Below are positions 8,690 to 17,089 of a stretch of 64,000 nucleotides of DNA, piece by piece. Origin of the DNA: Nocardia neocaledoniensis (lineage in GTDB: Bacteria; Actinomycetota; Actinomycetes; Mycobacteriales; Mycobacteriaceae); the NCBI RefSeq assembly GCF_003182135.1, contig NZ_QGTL01000007.1, positions 124,001 to 188,000 on the forward strand, read 5' to 3'. Position numbers and translations under genes: made by a program. The notes below the pieces were generated by a model. That model was not told the origin of the DNA, did no database searches, and worked only from the letters and a program-made list of their open reading frames with translations. The stretch's first letter is position 1. Every line of letters starts with the position of its first letter.

Positions 8690-9181
8690 GTGAAGCGGAT
8701 TCTCGGTTGGGCAGCACGTGTGACGGCGCTGGTGGCGGTGGCCGGATTCGGCACCATGGCCCCGGCGATGGCCGAACCCCTTTTCCCCGGTGGCCCCGAT
8801 GTTCCCGGCGTCGGTTCGATCGTGCCGACGGCTTCGCCGTGCCCCGTGGTCGAGGCCAGGGCGTGCATGCGGCTGTCGACGAACGAGGCGTGGCTGGTCG
8901 ACAACGGGCGCGTGGTGTTCGGCCCGACCCCGATCTCGCACGGCATGCCGGGATACGAGACCCCGCCCGCGGTGACCCGGATTTCCTTCAAGCGGGAATT
9001 CCACTGGAGCACGATGCACGACGCGCCGATGCGCTGGGCCACCTTCTTCAACGGTGACATGGCATTCCACGTGGGCCCGGTGAACTCGCAGTCGCACGGT
9101 TGTGTGCGGATGACCGAGGACGGCGCGCACCGATTCTTCGATTACCTGAACCCGGGCGACATCACCCAGGTGATCGTGTAG
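8690..9181 (+). CDS. Secreted L,D-transpeptidase (YkuD domain)
   Basis: A 163-residue secreted protein. Residues 1-28 form a signal peptide ending near A-P-A-M-A-E. The catalytic domain carries H127-V-G-P and S-H-G-C138-V-R, the L,D-transpeptidase signature with the nucleophilic cysteine. It lacks the Ig-like domains of the large mycobacterial Ldt enzymes, so it is a short stand-alone form. Such enzymes make 3-3 cross-links in peptidoglycan or attach other components to it. GTG 8690 is preferred because it begins the signal peptide and has GAGAGG upstream; an upstream ATG at 8606 gives an unlikely N-terminus. The deacetylase gene follows 10 bases later. Confidence 0.88.
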   Translation: MKRILGWAARVTALVAVAGFGTMAPAMAEPLFPGGPDVPGVGSIVPTASPCPVVEARACMRLSTNEAWLVDNGRVVFGPTPISHGMPGYETPPAVTRISFKREFHWSTMHDAPMRWATFFNGDMAFHVGPVNSQSHGCVRMTEDGAHRFFDYLNPGDITQVIV

Positions 9182-9191
9182 GAATCACCAT

Positions 9192-9893
9192 GTGCGTAAG
9201 TGGTTGATCGGCGGGGCCGCTGCCCTCGTGACGGTGCTGGCAGTGGCCGCCGGGCTGTATGTCCTGATGAATTCGCGGACTTATCAGCTGGCGGGCAGGC
9301 TGGTCGACCGGGTCGCGACCGAGGAGAAACTCGTCGCGCTCACCTTCGACGACGGCCCCACCGATCGCACCCCCGAGATTCTGCGCACGCTGGCCGAATT
9401 GCGGGTCACCGGCACGTTCTATCTGATCGGTGACAACCTGGCCGCCCACCCCGACTACGGTGCGGCCATCGCGGCCGCCGGGCACGAGATCGGCAACCAC
9501 AGCTACACCCACCGCCGCATGGTGCTGATCTCGGGTGACACCGCGCGCGACGAGGTGGAACGCACCGACGCCGAGATCCGCCGCACCGGTTACCAGGGCG
9601 AGATCACCTTCCGTCCGCCCTACGGCAAGAAGCTGTGGTCGCTGCCGCGCTACCTCTCCGAGCACGACCGCACCACCGTCACCTGGGACGTCGAGCCGGA
9701 TTCGGCGGGCGGCGCCTCCCGCGACGCGATCGTCGCCGACACCCTCGCCCAGACCAGGCCAGGCTCCATCGTGCTGCTGCACGTGATGCACGGCAGCGAA
9801 TCCCTCGCCGCCCTTCCTGCCGTCGTCGCCGGCCTGCGCGCCCAGGGCTACCAGTTCACCACTGTCTCCGACCTGCTGAAACGCGCGAACTGA
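9192..9893 (+). CDS. Membrane-anchored polysaccharide deacetylase (NodB domain)
   Basis: A 233-residue protein with one N-terminal membrane segment (residues about 4-26) and a NodB deacetylase domain. All five NodB motif regions are visible: T-F-D-D-G-P with D53 and D54, H103-x3-H107 in G-N-H-S-Y-T-H-R, R-P-P-Y-G, a W-D-V-E-P segment, and L-L-H-V-M-H. These supply the metal triad and catalytic base for removing acetyl groups from peptidoglycan or another glycan. The start is GTG 9192, 10 bases after the L,D-transpeptidase stop. The two probably form a cell-wall remodelling operon. Confidence 0.92.
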   Translation: MRKWLIGGAAALVTVLAVAAGLYVLMNSRTYQLAGRLVDRVATEEKLVALTFDDGPTDRTPEILRTLAELRVTGTFYLIGDNLAAHPDYGAAIAAAGHEIGNHSYTHRRMVLISGDTARDEVERTDAEIRRTGYQGEITFRPPYGKKLWSLPRYLSEHDRTTVTWDVEPDSAGGASRDAIVADTLAQTRPGSIVLLHVMHGSESLAALPAVVAGLRAQGYQFTTVSDLLKRAN

Positions 9894-9901
9894 CAGACGG
9901 G

Positions 9902-10309
9902 TCAGCTGGTGGGTGTGGCCGCCCGGTGGTAATTCGCCTGTGCTTCGCGGACGGTGTCCATGTTGGCCTCCAAGACCACGATCAGCGATTCCAGGCGCTC
10001 GGCCACCTGGGCGCCGAGTTCGGTGAGCGTGTACTCCACGCGCGGCGGGATCGCTTCGAGGACCTCGCGATGGACCATGCCGTCCCGTTCGAGGGTCTGC
10101 AGGGTCTGCGAGAGCATGCGTTCGCTCACGCCGTCGACGCGCCTGCGTAGCGCGCTGAACCGGTACGGCCCCTCGCGGAGTGCCACCAGCGCGAGCACGC
10201 CCCATCGGCTGGCGACGTTCTGCAGGACCGGCCGCGAGGTGCAGTTCCGCGCGAAGACGTCGGCTTCCAGCGCCTGATCGTCGTCGGTCGACGGTGGCCG
10301 CGTGTTCAT
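9902..10309 (-). CDS. HxlR family redox-type regulator (QorR-like)
   Basis: A 135-residue HxlR/DUF24 winged-helix regulator. The wing-helix core is at about residues 30-95: S-R-W-G-V-L-A-L-V-A-L, F-S-A-L-R-R-R-V-D-G-V-S, M-L-S-Q-T-L-Q-T-L-E-R-D-G. A single cysteine, C23, sits just before the first DNA-binding helix, where HypR, YodB and QorR carry their redox-sensing cysteine. It is divergent from a QorB-like quinone reductase, as in the qorR-qor2 pair of Corynebacterium glutamicum. Derepression by quinones or diamide-like stress is inferred. A TACGAT hexamer 7 bases before the ATG suggests a leaderless message. Confidence 0.9.
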   Translation of the reverse strand: MNTRPPSTDDDQALEADVFARNCTSRPVLQNVASRWGVLALVALREGPYRFSALRRRVDGVSERMLSQTLQTLERDGMVHREVLEAIPPRVEYTLTELGAQVAERLESLIVVLEANMDTVREAQANYHRAATPTS

Positions 10310-10316
10310 GCTGCTG

Positions 10317-10377
10317 ATCGTACCCCCCTTGACCAGAGTGCCTGCGGAATGCGTAGTGCTTACGAATAGTTAGTGCT
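10317..10377. promoter_or_regulatory. Divergent promoter/operator of the HxlR-qorB pair
   Basis: The gap holds a minus-strand TACGAT (10317-10322) placed 7 bases before the regulator start, and a direct repeat TAGTGCT at 10354-10360 and 10371-10377. AGTGCTTAC at 10355-10363 resembles the AGTGCGTAC arm of the palindrome next to the other HxlR gene in this window (34912-34920). It is a candidate HxlR binding site. Confidence 0.4.
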
Positions 10378-10410
10378 AGAGAATCTGTACGGACCCCTGG
10401 AGGAAGAATC

Positions 10411-11259
10411 ATGACCGTCGCGGTGACCGGAGCGAGTGGACAACTGGGCAGGCTCGTCGTCGAGAATCTGCTGGAAGCGGGTGAGCGGCCGGTGGCGATC
10501 GTGCGCGATCCCGCCAAGGTGGCCGACCTGGCCGAACGGGGTGCGCTGGTACGCCAGGCCACCTACGACGACCCGGCCGCGCTCGATGCCGCGCTCGCGG
10601 GCGTCGACCGGGTGCTGCTGATCTCGGGCAACGAGTTCGGCACCCGGGTCGCCCAGCACACCAATGTCCTCCGGGCCGCCGAGCGTGCGGGCGTCGAGCT
10701 GCTCGCCTACACCAGTATCCCGGCGGCGCAGGACAACCGGATGATCCTCGCTGGCGAGCACCGCGGCACCGAAGAGGTGCTCGCCACCGCCACGGTCCCG
10801 ACGGTCCTGCTGCGCAACAGCTGGTACTGGGAGAACTACGCGGCCGGCGCGGCGCACGCCGCCGAGACCGGCGTGCTGGCAGGCGCCTCGGCCGACGGCA
10901 AGGTCTCCGGCGCCCCGCGCGCCGACTACGCCGCCGCCGCGGCCGCCGTGCTCACCACCGACGGTCACGCGGGCCGGGTCTACGAGCTCGGCGGCGACGA
11001 GGCGCTCACCGGCGCGGACATCGCCGCCGTGCTCACCGAGGTCACCGGCAAGCCGGTGCGCTACGAGAACCTGACCGAAGCCGACTACGCCGCCGTCCTC
11101 GGTCAGGCGGGCCTGCCGGAGCCGGTCGCGGTCGCACTGGCCGACGCCGATTCGGGCATCGCCGAGGGCCTGCTCGAGGTGCGCACCGGCGACCTGGCCA
11201 AGCTCATCGGCCGCCCGGTGACTCCGCCCGCCGAGGCCTTCCGCGCGATCCTGGGCTGA
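10411..11259 (+). CDS. qorB: NAD(P)H:quinone oxidoreductase, QorB/NmrA-like (SDR atypical)
   Basis: A 282-residue atypical short-chain dehydrogenase. The Rossmann motif T-G-A-S-G-Q-L-G is at residues 6-13. The typical QorB/NmrA order follows: V-R-D-P-A-K near 33, L-L-I-S-G-N-E near 70, L-L-R-N-S-W-Y-W-E-N near 135, and Y-E-L-G-G-D near 190. These enzymes reduce quinones with NADPH. A GGAGGAAG ribosome-binding site lies 6-8 bases before the ATG. The divergent HxlR regulator very likely controls it. Confidence 0.9.
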   Translation: MTVAVTGASGQLGRLVVENLLEAGERPVAIVRDPAKVADLAERGALVRQATYDDPAALDAALAGVDRVLLISGNEFGTRVAQHTNVLRAAERAGVELLAYTSIPAAQDNRMILAGEHRGTEEVLATATVPTVLLRNSWYWENYAAGAAHAAETGVLAGASADGKVSGAPRADYAAAAAAVLTTDGHAGRVYELGGDEALTGADIAAVLTEVTGKPVRYENLTEADYAAVLGQAGLPEPVAVALADADSGIAEGLLEVRTGDLAKLIGRPVTPPAEAFRAILG

Positions 11260-11302
11260 GTTCGGGGTGGGCCGACGGGGAGCGGTGTGGCAGAGTTCGG
11301 GT

Positions 11303-11686
11303 GTGGCTTCCGAAACTCCCCGTCGACGCGCGCACTCCTACCTGAGTGGGCTGCTGTTCGTGATGGGCGCCCTGCACTTCGTCGCGCCCAAGCCGTTCGA
11401 CGGCATCGTGCCGCCGCAGCTGCCCGGCGACCCGCGGGCCTACACCTACGGGTCCGGGGTCGCCGAGCTCGGCGTGGCGACGGCGCTGGCCGTGCCGCGC
11501 ACCCGCCGCCTGGGCGGGTGGCTGGCGGCGGCGCTGTTCGTCGGGGTGTTCCCGGCGAACATCCAGATGGCGGTCGACGTCGTCAAGAACCCGAAGTCGC
11601 CCGGCCTGTTCAAGGCCGGTGTGCTGGCGCGGCTGCCGTTGCAGATCCCGCTGATCGTCGCCGCGCTGCGGATCGCGCGCCGCTGA
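11303..11686 (+). CDS. DoxX-like small membrane protein
   Basis: A 127-residue protein with about four membrane segments. It has the early L-F-V-M-G-A-L-H-F-V-A-P motif and a P-A-N-I-Q-M-A motif typical of the DoxX-like family (DoxX_2/MauE-like). Role unknown; relatives are linked to redox or sulfur chemistry in the membrane. GTG at 11303 is the preferred start because it gives a short basic N-terminus; in-frame GTGs at 11285 and 11267 are alternatives. It sits 43 bases after qorB on the same strand and may be cotranscribed. Confidence 0.75.
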   Translation: MASETPRRRAHSYLSGLLFVMGALHFVAPKPFDGIVPPQLPGDPRAYTYGSGVAELGVATALAVPRTRRLGGWLAAALFVGVFPANIQMAVDVVKNPKSPGLFKAGVLARLPLQIPLIVAALRIARR

Positions 11687-12064
11687 TCACACCCACTGGA
11701 CGAGCTGGATGACGATCCCGTTCGGGTCGGTCATCTGGAAGTAGCGCTCGCCCCATTCCTCGGTCTCGATCTCGGTCTCGATCGGCACGCCCGCGCCGCG
11801 CAGGCGTTCGTACTCGGCGTCGATGTCGTCGACGGTGAACACCACGAGCGTGCCGTCACCGGCGCTGCCCGCGATGCGCGCCGGTTTGAACGTGCCGAGG
11901 CCGGTGCGCAGGAAGATGACGTTCATCCCGGCGTCCGGCCTGGCCAGGGAGACGAATCCGTCGGCGGCCATCTGCTCGGTGAATCCGAGATGGTCGATGA
12001 GGAATCGCGCCGAGGCCGTCGGGTCGGCGACGTTGAGCGAAATGGCTGAGCCGGTGATCTGCAT
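11687..12064 (-). CDS. VOC (glyoxalase/bleomycin-resistance fold) protein
   Basis: A 125-residue single-domain VOC protein. The two beta-alpha-beta-beta-beta repeats are visible, with S-L-N-V-A-D-P near residue 8, F-L-I-D-H-L-G-F near 22, and the C-terminal F-Q-M-T-D-P-N-G-I-V-I-Q-L-V-Q. This ending is typical of glyoxalase-like proteins, with Q carrying the metal-ligand position. The substrate is unknown. Its stop codon directly abuts the DoxX-like gene, convergently. Confidence 0.85.
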   Translation of the reverse strand: MQITGSAISLNVADPTASARFLIDHLGFTEQMAADGFVSLARPDAGMNVIFLRTGLGTFKPARIAGSAGDGTLVVFTVDDIDAEYERLRGAGVPIETEIETEEWGERYFQMTDPNGIVIQLVQWV

Positions 12065-12148
12065 GCGGTCTCCTCGCTGGCGTTAACTCCGTACTTTGTA
12101 CGCTTTAAACGATGGCGCGAGGACGCCGGTTCCGCTCTATGACCTACG

Positions 12149-12697
12149 TCACTGGAAGGTGTCGCGGTCCACGCGCAGAGTGGTGATGGTGGCGGCCAGG
12201 CCCTCGTACTGGTTGATCAGCAGCACGATCTCGATCAGCAGCCGCTCGTCGAAGTGCGCGGCGAGTTCGGCCCAGGCCACGTCGTCGACGTCTCTCGTCC
12301 GCACCAGCTGGTCGGTGACGGTGAGCAGGGCGCGCTGGCGCGGCGTCCACCCCTCGGCCTCCGGCCCGGCGCCGACCCGATCGATCTCCACGCCGGTGAG
12401 CCCGGCCTTGCGGCCGAGACGGCGATGATGGTCGGTCTCGTAGGCGCAGTCGCGCAGGTGCGCGACGCGCAGGATCACCAGCTCGGCCTCGGCGCGGGGC
12501 AGCCGTCCACCGGGCATGAGCTTGCCGGAGAAATGCAGCCAGCCGCGGAACAGGCCGCCGGTGCGGCCGAGTGTGCTGAACAGATGCGCGTCGTCGGTGC
12601 CGGACGCGCGGGAGAGCACCTGCCAGACAACCCAGTTGATCGGCCCGAGCTCGCCGAAGCGTCCCGGTGAAATACGTGGTCGGCCCGCGGACTCCAT
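12149..12697 (-). CDS. Carboxymuconolactone decarboxylase / AhpD-like protein
   Basis: A 182-residue all-helical protein of the CMD superfamily. The core V-I-L-R-V-A-H-L-R-D-C-A-Y-E-T-D-H-H segment is near residues 80-98, with L-L-T-V-T-D-Q-L near 122. Only one cysteine of the AhpD C-x-x-C pair is present (C followed by A-Y-E). A thiol-peroxidase-partner activity is therefore unlikely, and it belongs with the single-Cys or non-catalytic CMD proteins. Function unknown. Confidence 0.82.
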   Translation of the reverse strand: MESAGRPRISPGRFGELGPINWVVWQVLSRASGTDDAHLFSTLGRTGGLFRGWLHFSGKLMPGGRLPRAEAELVILRVAHLRDCAYETDHHRRLGRKAGLTGVEIDRVGAGPEAEGWTPRQRALLTVTDQLVRTRDVDDVAWAELAAHFDERLLIEIVLLINQYEGLAATITTLRVDRDTFQ

Positions 12698-12863
12698 GCG
12701 TCGGAGCGTACTCGCCGGTATCGAATTTCGGAGCGGACTCCCGCAGTCGCGCCGGTTTTCTTGGTTTCCAGTGGTTTTCGCACCGCTGGCGCGTCATGAT
12801 CGGGGGGTACCGCAGCGCGCAGCGGCGGTGGAGGACGCAGCACTGGTAGGGGAACACAAGCAC

Positions 12864-13748
12864 ATGCTGGTTCGGATCAGGCCGGGGCCGGAGCTCGCCG
12901 GTGCCGAGCGCGAGTTCGTCGATTGCCTGCGCGCGTATCCGAGCACAGGGCTCGCGCTGGTCGATTGCCGAGTGGGGGATCGACGGCTCGGGGCGGTGGT
13001 GGTGACACCGCGGGGGATCACGGTCATCGAGGTGAAGGGGTTCCGGCGACGGCAGAGCGGACTGCTCTCGCTGGCCGCGGGAACGTGGACGATCAGCGAC
13101 AACCCGCTGGAACTGGCCGGTGATCCGGCCGCCGGGCTCACCGACCAGGTCGAACACGGCGTGCACGCGGTGCGGGTGGCGCTGGAGCAGGCACTGCAGG
13201 ACAGCAGGCATGTCAGCGGCGCGGTGGTGCTGGTGCCGTATCGCGGCGTGGTGGTGCGTCCCGCGCGCACGGCGCTGCGGCCCGGGCTCGACGTGCTGGT
13301 CGCCAACACCGTCGACGCGCACGAACTGCGGGTCTACCTGGAGGGATTCTCCGCGGGCCCGCGCGCATGGACCATCGACCGGGTGCTCAACACCTGCACC
13401 GCGCTGGGGGTGGCCGACCTGGCGCCGTCCAAGGCCGAACTCGCCGAGGACGGCTTCGACGGCAACCGTCCCGCCCCGGCGCCGATCCCGGCCCAGCCGC
13501 GCAGATTCGCCGAACCCGTCGCGCCGCCGCCACCGGCCGAGCCGTCCCGGCGCGGAAAGCTGGTCGGCCCGATCGTGTTCGCCGCCGCCCTGCTCGGCGT
13601 GTTCGTGGTGTTCCTCGTGGTCGGCCAGGCCCTGCTGCGCGACGCGCCGACCCCACGCTCCACCACCGAGACCACCACAACCACCCGCGTCATAGTGCCG
13701 ACGACCCAGCGCCAGGTCGAGTGCTTCCCGTTCCAGACCGAGTGTTGA
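12864..13748 (+). CDS. NERD-domain-like single-pass membrane protein
   Basis: A 294-residue protein. Residues about 5-165 resemble a NERD (nuclease-related) domain: E-R-E-F-V-D-C-L near 16, L-A-L-V-D-C-R-V near 30, G-V-V-V-T-P-R-G-I-T-V-I-E-V-K-G near 50. The last of these carries the E-x-K of the PD-(D/E)xK fold. A Pro/Ala-rich linker follows, then one membrane segment at about 235-257 and a short Thr-rich extracellular tail with two cysteines. ATG 12864 is used; an upstream in-frame GTG at 12828 would add 12 residues. The role is unknown and nuclease activity is uncertain. Confidence 0.75.
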   Translation: MLVRIRPGPELAGAEREFVDCLRAYPSTGLALVDCRVGDRRLGAVVVTPRGITVIEVKGFRRRQSGLLSLAAGTWTISDNPLELAGDPAAGLTDQVEHGVHAVRVALEQALQDSRHVSGAVVLVPYRGVVVRPARTALRPGLDVLVANTVDAHELRVYLEGFSAGPRAWTIDRVLNTCTALGVADLAPSKAELAEDGFDGNRPAPAPIPAQPRRFAEPVAPPPPAEPSRRGKLVGPIVFAAALLGVFVVFLVVGQALLRDAPTPRSTTETTTTTRVIVPTTQRQVECFPFQTEC

Positions 13749-14453
13749 TCAATCCCGCACGGCGCGACCGAGTTTGGTGAAGGCGATGGCCCGCTCCGCG
13801 CGGACGCGGACGTGCGCGCGGGAGGAGTCGAGGTGCGCGGTGAGGGTGCGCAGCGCCCGCTCGCGTTCCCCGGCGAGCAGTTGCTCGGCGATGGCGATGT
13901 GGTCGGCGGTCATGGTGGCGATTCGTTCGGCGTTCGCGACGTCCATGGTGCGCACGGGGCGCACCCGCAGGTGGACCGTCGTCAACGCTTCGGCGAGCGC
14001 CGAATTACCCGCGGCCAGCAGCAGTTCGGTGTGGAAGCGCTCGTCCGCGGCCACCAGTTCGGGGCCGGGTTCCGGTGGTGCGTCCCGGAATCCGCGCCAG
14101 CGCTCCAGTTCGACGCGCACGGCGGACAGATCATGCGCTGCGGTCCGGTGAAAACCCCTCGCCTCCAGCACTGTTCGCAACTCGAACAGCTCGTCGAGTT
14201 CCGCGAGACGCAGCCGGTAGGGGTAGAGGCCGTCGGTGTGGCGCTGGACCAGCCCGTCGGCCTGGAGCCGGGCCAGCGCCTCGCGCACCGGAGTGCGCGA
14301 GACGCCGTACCGCTGGGCCAGCCGTTCGGCGCGCAGCCGTTCGGTGGGCTGGAGCGCGCCGATCGCGAGGTCGTCCCGCAGCGCCAGATACACGCGCTCG
14401 GCCAGTGGCACCCGCCCGGACCGCTTCCGCCCGCCGGCACCTTCGCCCGCCAT
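13749..14453 (-). CDS. GntR family (FadR/FCD subfamily) regulator at the end of the urt operon
   Basis: A 234-residue regulator. The GntR winged helix is at about residues 15-80: L-A-E-R-V-Y-L-A-L-R-D-D-L-A-I-G-A, R-Y-G-V-S-R-T-P-V-R-E-A-L, and L-V-Q-R-H. The FCD helical effector domain follows, with R-x3-E and H-x4 metal-type positions. The gene begins 14 bases after urtE on the same strand, so it is probably the last gene of urtABCDE. That makes urea, allantoin or a related nitrogen compound a likely signal, by inference. Palindromes upstream of urtA are candidate sites. Confidence 0.88.
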   Translation of the reverse strand: MAGEGAGGRKRSGRVPLAERVYLALRDDLAIGALQPTERLRAERLAQRYGVSRTPVREALARLQADGLVQRHTDGLYPYRLRLAELDELFELRTVLEARGFHRTAAHDLSAVRVELERWRGFRDAPPEPGPELVAADERFHTELLLAAGNSALAEALTTVHLRVRPVRTMDVANAERIATMTADHIAIAEQLLAGERERALRTLTAHLDSSRAHVRVRAERAIAFTKLGRAVRD

Positions 14454-14467
14454 GCGCCGGCCTGCGT

Positions 14468-15160
14468 TCAGATCGCCATCGCCGCGCGGACCGCGGATTC
14501 CGCGCCGGCCCCGCCCGCACCCGACGAGCCGAGATGACCCGAATGCAGCACGTAGTAGTGCTGGGCGGCCTGCAACGCGAAGCCGATGTGCTGTTCGACC
14601 AGCAGCACGCTGAGCCCACCGCGTTTGGTCAGGTCGATGATCGCGCGCTCGATCTCGGCCACCACCGAGGGCTGGATGCCCTCGGTGGGCTCGTCCAGGA
14701 TCAGCAGTTTCGGCTCGGTGATCAGGGCGCGCGCGATGGCGAGCTGCTGGCGCTGGCCGCCGGAGAGCAGCCCCGCCTTGCGGGTGAGCAGCTCACGCAG
14801 CGCGGGGAAGAGCGTGAGCGATTCCTCGATCAGCGCCTTACCGCGCTTGCGTCCGTCGGCGACCACCTGCAGATTCTCGGCCGTGGTCAGCTGCGGGAAG
14901 CTCTGCTGGCCCTGCGGCACATAGGCGATGCCGCGCTTGACCCGTTGTGACGGAGCGAGTTTGGTGATGTCGTCCCCGTCGAAGGTGATCCTGCCCGACT
15001 TGGTCGGCAGCAGGCCGACCGCGGTGCGCAGCAGGGTGGTCTTGCCCGCGCCGTTGTGGCCCATGATCGCGACCACGCTGTCGTCGGGCACGGTCATGCT
15101 CAGCCCGTGGATCACCTCGGTGCGCCCGTAACCGGACCGGACCTCGTGTAGTTCAAGCAT
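14468..15160 (-). CDS. urtE: Urea ABC transporter ATP-binding protein UrtE
   Basis: A 230-residue LivF-type ATPase. It has Walker A G-H-N-G-A-G-K-T-T near residue 34, Q-loop Q-G-Q-Q-S-F-P, signature L-S-G-G-Q-R-Q-Q near 131, and Walker B L-L-I-L-D-E-P-T-E-G-I-Q-P-S near 151. The E-G-I-Q-P-S ending is characteristic of UrtE. An Ala/Gly-rich C-terminal tail replaces the compact end of most homologues. ATG 15160 overlaps the end of urtD by 8 bases, which implies translational coupling. It works with UrtD as the ATPase pair of the urea importer. Confidence 0.95.
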   Translation of the reverse strand: MLELHEVRSGYGRTEVIHGLSMTVPDDSVVAIMGHNGAGKTTLLRTAVGLLPTKSGRITFDGDDITKLAPSQRVKRGIAYVPQGQQSFPQLTTAENLQVVADGRKRGKALIEESLTLFPALRELLTRKAGLLSGGQRQQLAIARALITEPKLLILDEPTEGIQPSVVAEIERAIIDLTKRGGLSVLLVEQHIGFALQAAQHYYVLHSGHLGSSGAGGAGAESAVRAAMAI

Positions 15161-15962
15161 CGGCCGACTCCCTGTCTGTCGTGTCCTCGGCGAGCGCCGC
15201 GGTGCCGAGGTACACCTCCTGCACCTTCGGATCGGCCTGCACCTGTTCGACACTGCCCTCGCTGAGCACCTTGCCGCCCGCGAGGACGGTGACCGAGGTG
15301 GCGAACGCGCGCATGAAGTCCATGTCGTGTTCCACCACGACCACCACGCGGTCACCGCCGATGCGGCGCAACAGGTTTCCGGTCTCCTCGCGCTCTTCCG
15401 CGCTCATGCCCGCGACCGGCTCGTCGAGCAGCAGCACCGAGGCGTTCTGTACCAGCAGCATGCCGATCTCGAGCCACTGCTTCTGCCCGTGCGCGAGCAC
15501 GCCCGCGGGCTTGTCGCGCAAGGCCGTGAGACCCGTTGTCTCCAAGGCTTCTTCGATGGCGGGCAGCACCGACTTGCGCTTGCGCAGCAGGGTCAGCGCC
15601 GACCGTCCGGCGCCCGCGGCGATGTCGAGGTTCTGCAGCACGGTGAGCTGCTCGAACACGCTCGCGGTCTGGAAGGTGCGGCCCACGCCGAGGCGGGCGA
15701 TCTGGTGCACCTTCTTGCCGATCAGCTCGGTGCCCGACTTCTGCGCCGAGCCGGTGGCCGGGACCAGGCCGGTGATGGCGTCGATGAGCGTGGTCTTGCC
15801 CGCGCCATTGGGCCCGATGAGGAACCGCAGGTCACCCTGCAGCACGGTCAGATCGACGTCGGTGACCGCCTTGAATCCGTCGAAACTGACCGAGAGGCCA
15901 CGGATTTCGAGGTAGTCGCTGTCCATGCCGGCGTTGCCGCCCGCTTTGGGTTCGTGTGTCAT
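15153..15962 (-). CDS. urtD: Urea ABC transporter ATP-binding protein UrtD
   Basis: A 269-residue LivG-type ATPase. Walker A is G-P-N-G-A-G-K-T-T near residue 52, the signature motif is degenerate (A-H-G-Q-K-Q-W-L, as usual in UrtD), and Walker B is L-L-L-D-E-P-V-A-G-M near 179. The L-E-I-G-M-L-L sequence after the signature and the E-H-D-M-D-F H-loop also fit UrtD. It overlaps the urtC stop by four bases (ATGA), as expected in a coupled operon. Confidence 0.95.
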   Translation of the reverse strand: MTHEPKAGGNAGMDSDYLEIRGLSVSFDGFKAVTDVDLTVLQGDLRFLIGPNGAGKTTLIDAITGLVPATGSAQKSGTELIGKKVHQIARLGVGRTFQTASVFEQLTVLQNLDIAAGAGRSALTLLRKRKSVLPAIEEALETTGLTALRDKPAGVLAHGQKQWLEIGMLLVQNASVLLLDEPVAGMSAEEREETGNLLRRIGGDRVVVVVEHDMDFMRAFATSVTVLAGGKVLSEGSVEQVQADPKVQEVYLGTAALAEDTTDRESADA

Positions 15963-17089
15963 CGCGCTTCCACCTTCTCCTCGATGACGGCCGGCTCCAC
16001 CGGCGGCGCCGGGGCCGCGGGCTTACGCCGGTCGTCGATCCAGCCCTTCAGCAGCGGCCACAGTCCGGCCAGGCCGGCGGGGATGAAGCCGACGACCACG
16101 ATGAACAGCACGCCCTGCAGATACGTCCAGCCCGAGGGGAACGACTCCGACAGCGATGTCTGCGCCCACGCGACCCCGATCGCGCCGAGGACAGGGCCGA
16201 GCAGCGTGGTGCGGCCACCGATCGCGACACCGATCAGGAACGCGATGGACGGGACGACGCCGATGTCGGCGGGCGAGATGATCCCGACGATCGGCGTGAA
16301 CAACGCCCCCGCGACGCCGGCCAGGAACGCCGCCACCACGTACGCGACGATCTTGATGTTGGCGGGGTCGTACCCGAGGAAGCGCACTCGCTCCTCCGCG
16401 TCACGCACCGCGACCAGCAGTTCGCCGTAGCGGCTGTTGTTGAGCTGACGGATCAGCGCCACCACCACGAGCAGCGTGCCCGCCGCGATGAAGAACAGCA
16501 TCTGCCGGTTGGCCGGGTCCGACAACTTGAAGCCGAAGAACGACCGGAAGTCCGAGAGTCCGGTGAAACCACCGATCGCCTGCTGACCGGTCAGCAGGAT
16601 CGCCAGCGCGGCGGCCAGCGCCTGGCTGAGGATCGCGAAGTACGCGCCGCGCACCCGGCGCTTGAACACGCCGTACCCGAGCACGGCCGCGATCAGGCCG
16701 GGCAGCACCAGGATGCCGAGAATCGCCACCGGCGCCGAGCTGAACGGCTGCCAGAAACCCGGCAGCTCGCTGATGCCCGAGATCTCCATGAACTCGGGCA
16801 CGTCGTTGCCGAGGCGGGCGGCATCGGCCAGCTGCATGTGCATGGCCATGATGTAGGCGCCGATGCCGAAGAACACGCCCTGGCCGAGGGTGAGCATTCC
16901 GCCACGGCCCCACGCCAATCCGATGCCCGCCGCCACGATGGCGAAGCACAGGAACTTGGCGAGCAGGTTGAGCCGGAAGTCGCTGAGCACGGCGGGCGCC
17001 ACGGCGAACAACAGGATCGCGGCCACGGCGAAGCCGGCCAGCGGGGTGGCCCGTGGATGGGCGCGCAGACGTTCCATGAGTGCGGTCAT
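15959..17089 (-). CDS. urtC: Urea ABC transporter permease UrtC
   Basis: A 376-residue permease with about ten membrane segments, of the LivM/UrtC type. The family stretch W-G-R-G-G-M-L-T-L-G-Q-G-V-F-F near residue 60 and the D-A-E-E-R-V-R-F-L-G-Y segment near 245 support UrtC rather than a branched-chain amino acid permease. A Pro/Ala-rich cytoplasmic tail ends the protein. ATG 17089 is chosen because it gives the four-base ATGA overlap with urtB. Confidence 0.94.
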   Translation of the reverse strand: MTALMERLRAHPRATPLAGFAVAAILLFAVAPAVLSDFRLNLLAKFLCFAIVAAGIGLAWGRGGMLTLGQGVFFGIGAYIMAMHMQLADAARLGNDVPEFMEISGISELPGFWQPFSSAPVAILGILVLPGLIAAVLGYGVFKRRVRGAYFAILSQALAAALAILLTGQQAIGGFTGLSDFRSFFGFKLSDPANRQMLFFIAAGTLLVVVALIRQLNNSRYGELLVAVRDAEERVRFLGYDPANIKIVAYVVAAFLAGVAGALFTPIVGIISPADIGVVPSIAFLIGVAIGGRTTLLGPVLGAIGVAWAQTSLSESFPSGWTYLQGVLFIVVVGFIPAGLAGLWPLLKGWIDDRRKPAAPAPPVEPAVIEEKVEAR